Of a DNA stretch of 6,473 bases, positions 5,892-6,473 are shown piece after piece (within the stretch, counting starts at the first letter, position 1; each line of letters starts with the position of its first letter). The position numbers and the translations under genes were made by a program. The stretch is taken from assembly GCA_003170035.1 (NCBI GenBank), contig PMZX01000335.1:1-6473 (forward strand), read 5' to 3'. Below the pieces are notes generated by a model that saw only the letters and a program-made list of their open reading frames with translations, searched no databases and was not told the origin of the DNA. The stretch comes from Myxococcales bacterium. GTDB lineage: Bacteria; Myxococcota_A; Polyangia; Fen-1088.

Positions 5892-6473
5892 ATGACGAAT
5901 AGGCATTCAGGACGCAACCCACGCCTGGCCGCGCTGCGATTGCCCACACTTTTCAGTGCCTTGGCAGGCGCCATGCTGCTCTTGGGGTGCTCTTCGGACA
6001 CCACGGGCGGGGTGTCGACCGGCGGTTCCCACGGCGGCACTTCGAGTGCCACGGCTCCTTCGGGCGGCAGCGTCGCCACTGGTGGCAGTGTCGCCACAGG
6101 TGGCAGCTCCGTGTCTGGCGGGACTCCGGCTCCGGGTGGGACCATCGCGACAGGTGGCCTGAGTGCGACAGGTGGTAACACCCCCACCCCGGGCGGAACC
6201 ACTGCATCTGGTGGGAGCACCAGCTCCACTTCCGCGAGCACGGCCTCGGGAGGCACCGTGATTAGCACGACCTCATCAGGTGGATCGTCCAGTGCCGGTG
6301 GTAGCACCTCGGCCGGCGGTTCTACGACCGGAAGCGGCACCACAGCGACCGGCGGTACGGTCGTGACAAGTGGCACGACCAGCAGCGGCGGGACCACGAG
6401 TGCGGGTGGAACCACGAGCGCGGGCGGGACCACGGCAACAGGCGGAGCAGCGGGCGGGAAGACGACCGTGCCG
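5892..6473 (+). CDS. Lipoprotein with Gly/Ser/Thr linker, probable third PL11 lyase, runs off right edge
   Basis: The visible 194 codons give a signal peptide with lipobox LLLGC (Cys33, Ser at +2) and then about 156 residues of low-complexity GG-T/S/A linker (34-189). The last residues, GGKTTVP, and their 23 nucleotides are identical to the point where the left lyase passes from linker into its PL11 domain (GGKTTVP then LTGHYQMENLDRG). So the missing part is very probably another PL11 rhamnogalacturonan lyase, though no catalytic-domain residue beyond that junction is seen. A strong AGGAGG sets the start at ATG 5892; an in-frame ATG at 5877 is the alternative. Its own leader of about 159 bases suggests a separate transcript from the sigma operon, or an attenuated continuation. 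Ser at +2 would favour outer-membrane sorting under E. coli Lol rules, unlike the other two lipoproteins here. Confidence 0.8.
   Translation, partial: MTNRHSGRNPRLAALRLPTLFSALAGAMLLLGCSSDTTGGVSTGGSHGGTSSATAPSGGSVATGGSVATGGSSVSGGTPAPGGTIATGGLSATGGNTPTPGGTTASGGSTSSTSASTASGGTVISTTSSGGSSSAGGSTSAGGSTTGSGTTATGGTVVTSGTTSSGGTTSAGGTTSAGGTTATGGAAGGKTTVP
5991..6458 (+). repeat. Low-complexity Gly/Ser/Thr linker-coding repeats
   Basis: This imperfect repeat array codes for GG followed by three or four Ser/Thr/Ala/Val residues. Local 18-bp tandem copies include SVATGG twice (about 6067-6102) and TTSAGG twice near 6390-6430. It forms a flexible tether between lipid anchor and enzyme domain, nearly twice as long as in the left lyase (156 against 85 residues). 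Confidence 0.8.
6451..6473. repeat. Right arm of 23-bp inverted identity with 169-191
   Basis: This is the exact reverse complement of 169-191, encoding the linker-domain junction GGKTTVP. It is the evidence for assigning the right gene to the PL11 group, and it continues to the last base of the window. Confidence 0.85.

Noticed and set aside
5843..6433. Minus-strand open frame rich in VPP/LPP repeats
   Set aside because: Antisense shadow of the right lipoprotein linker. Long stop-free frames are expected opposite GC-rich glycine repeats.

Overview
The window is high-GC bacterial DNA. It holds a regulatory and enzymatic locus built around family 11 polysaccharide lyases (PL11, rhamnogalacturonan lyases, which cleave the rhamnogalacturonan-I backbone of pectin). 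Long Gly/Ser/Thr-rich linkers after lipoprotein signal peptides, an ECF sigma / FecR-TPR / small beta-barrel gene set, and the codon bias all suggest a Myxococcota (Polyangiales-like) organism or a similar soil predator or biomass degrader. That is an inference from style; no taxonomic marker is present.

Layout. Positions 1-531 (minus strand) are the 5' part of a lipoprotein PL11 lyase that runs off the left edge. Positions 532-722 are a divergent intergenic region. Positions 723-5732 (plus strand) are four genes joined stop-to-start: an ECF sigma factor (723-1481), a single-pass FecR-domain protein with a C-terminal TPR-like helical tail (1481-2758), an exported protein with an alpha/beta domain and a predicted 8-strand outer-membrane barrel (2755-3801), and a second, complete PL11 lipoprotein (3801-5732). 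Positions 5733-5891 are intergenic with one clear inverted repeat. Positions 5892-6473 (plus strand) start a third lipoprotein whose last visible residues match the point where the left lyase enters its PL11 domain, so it is very probably a third PL11 paralogue running off the right edge.

How the parts may work together (inference). Sigma, FecR and barrel have the parts of a cell-surface signalling relay: outer-membrane sensor, periplasmic FecR domain, membrane-spanning regulator, cytoplasmic sigma factor. The translationally coupled PL11 protein makes rhamnogalacturonan or its breakdown products the obvious candidate signal, and the two outward-facing PL11 genes on either side are candidate targets. 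The central PL11 differs from the family pattern, as I recall it from B. subtilis YesW, at three sites tied to metal binding and the active centre, while the propeller and DxDxDG motifs remain. It may therefore be an altered enzyme or a glycan-binding sensor subunit. That combination is the most unusual thing here.
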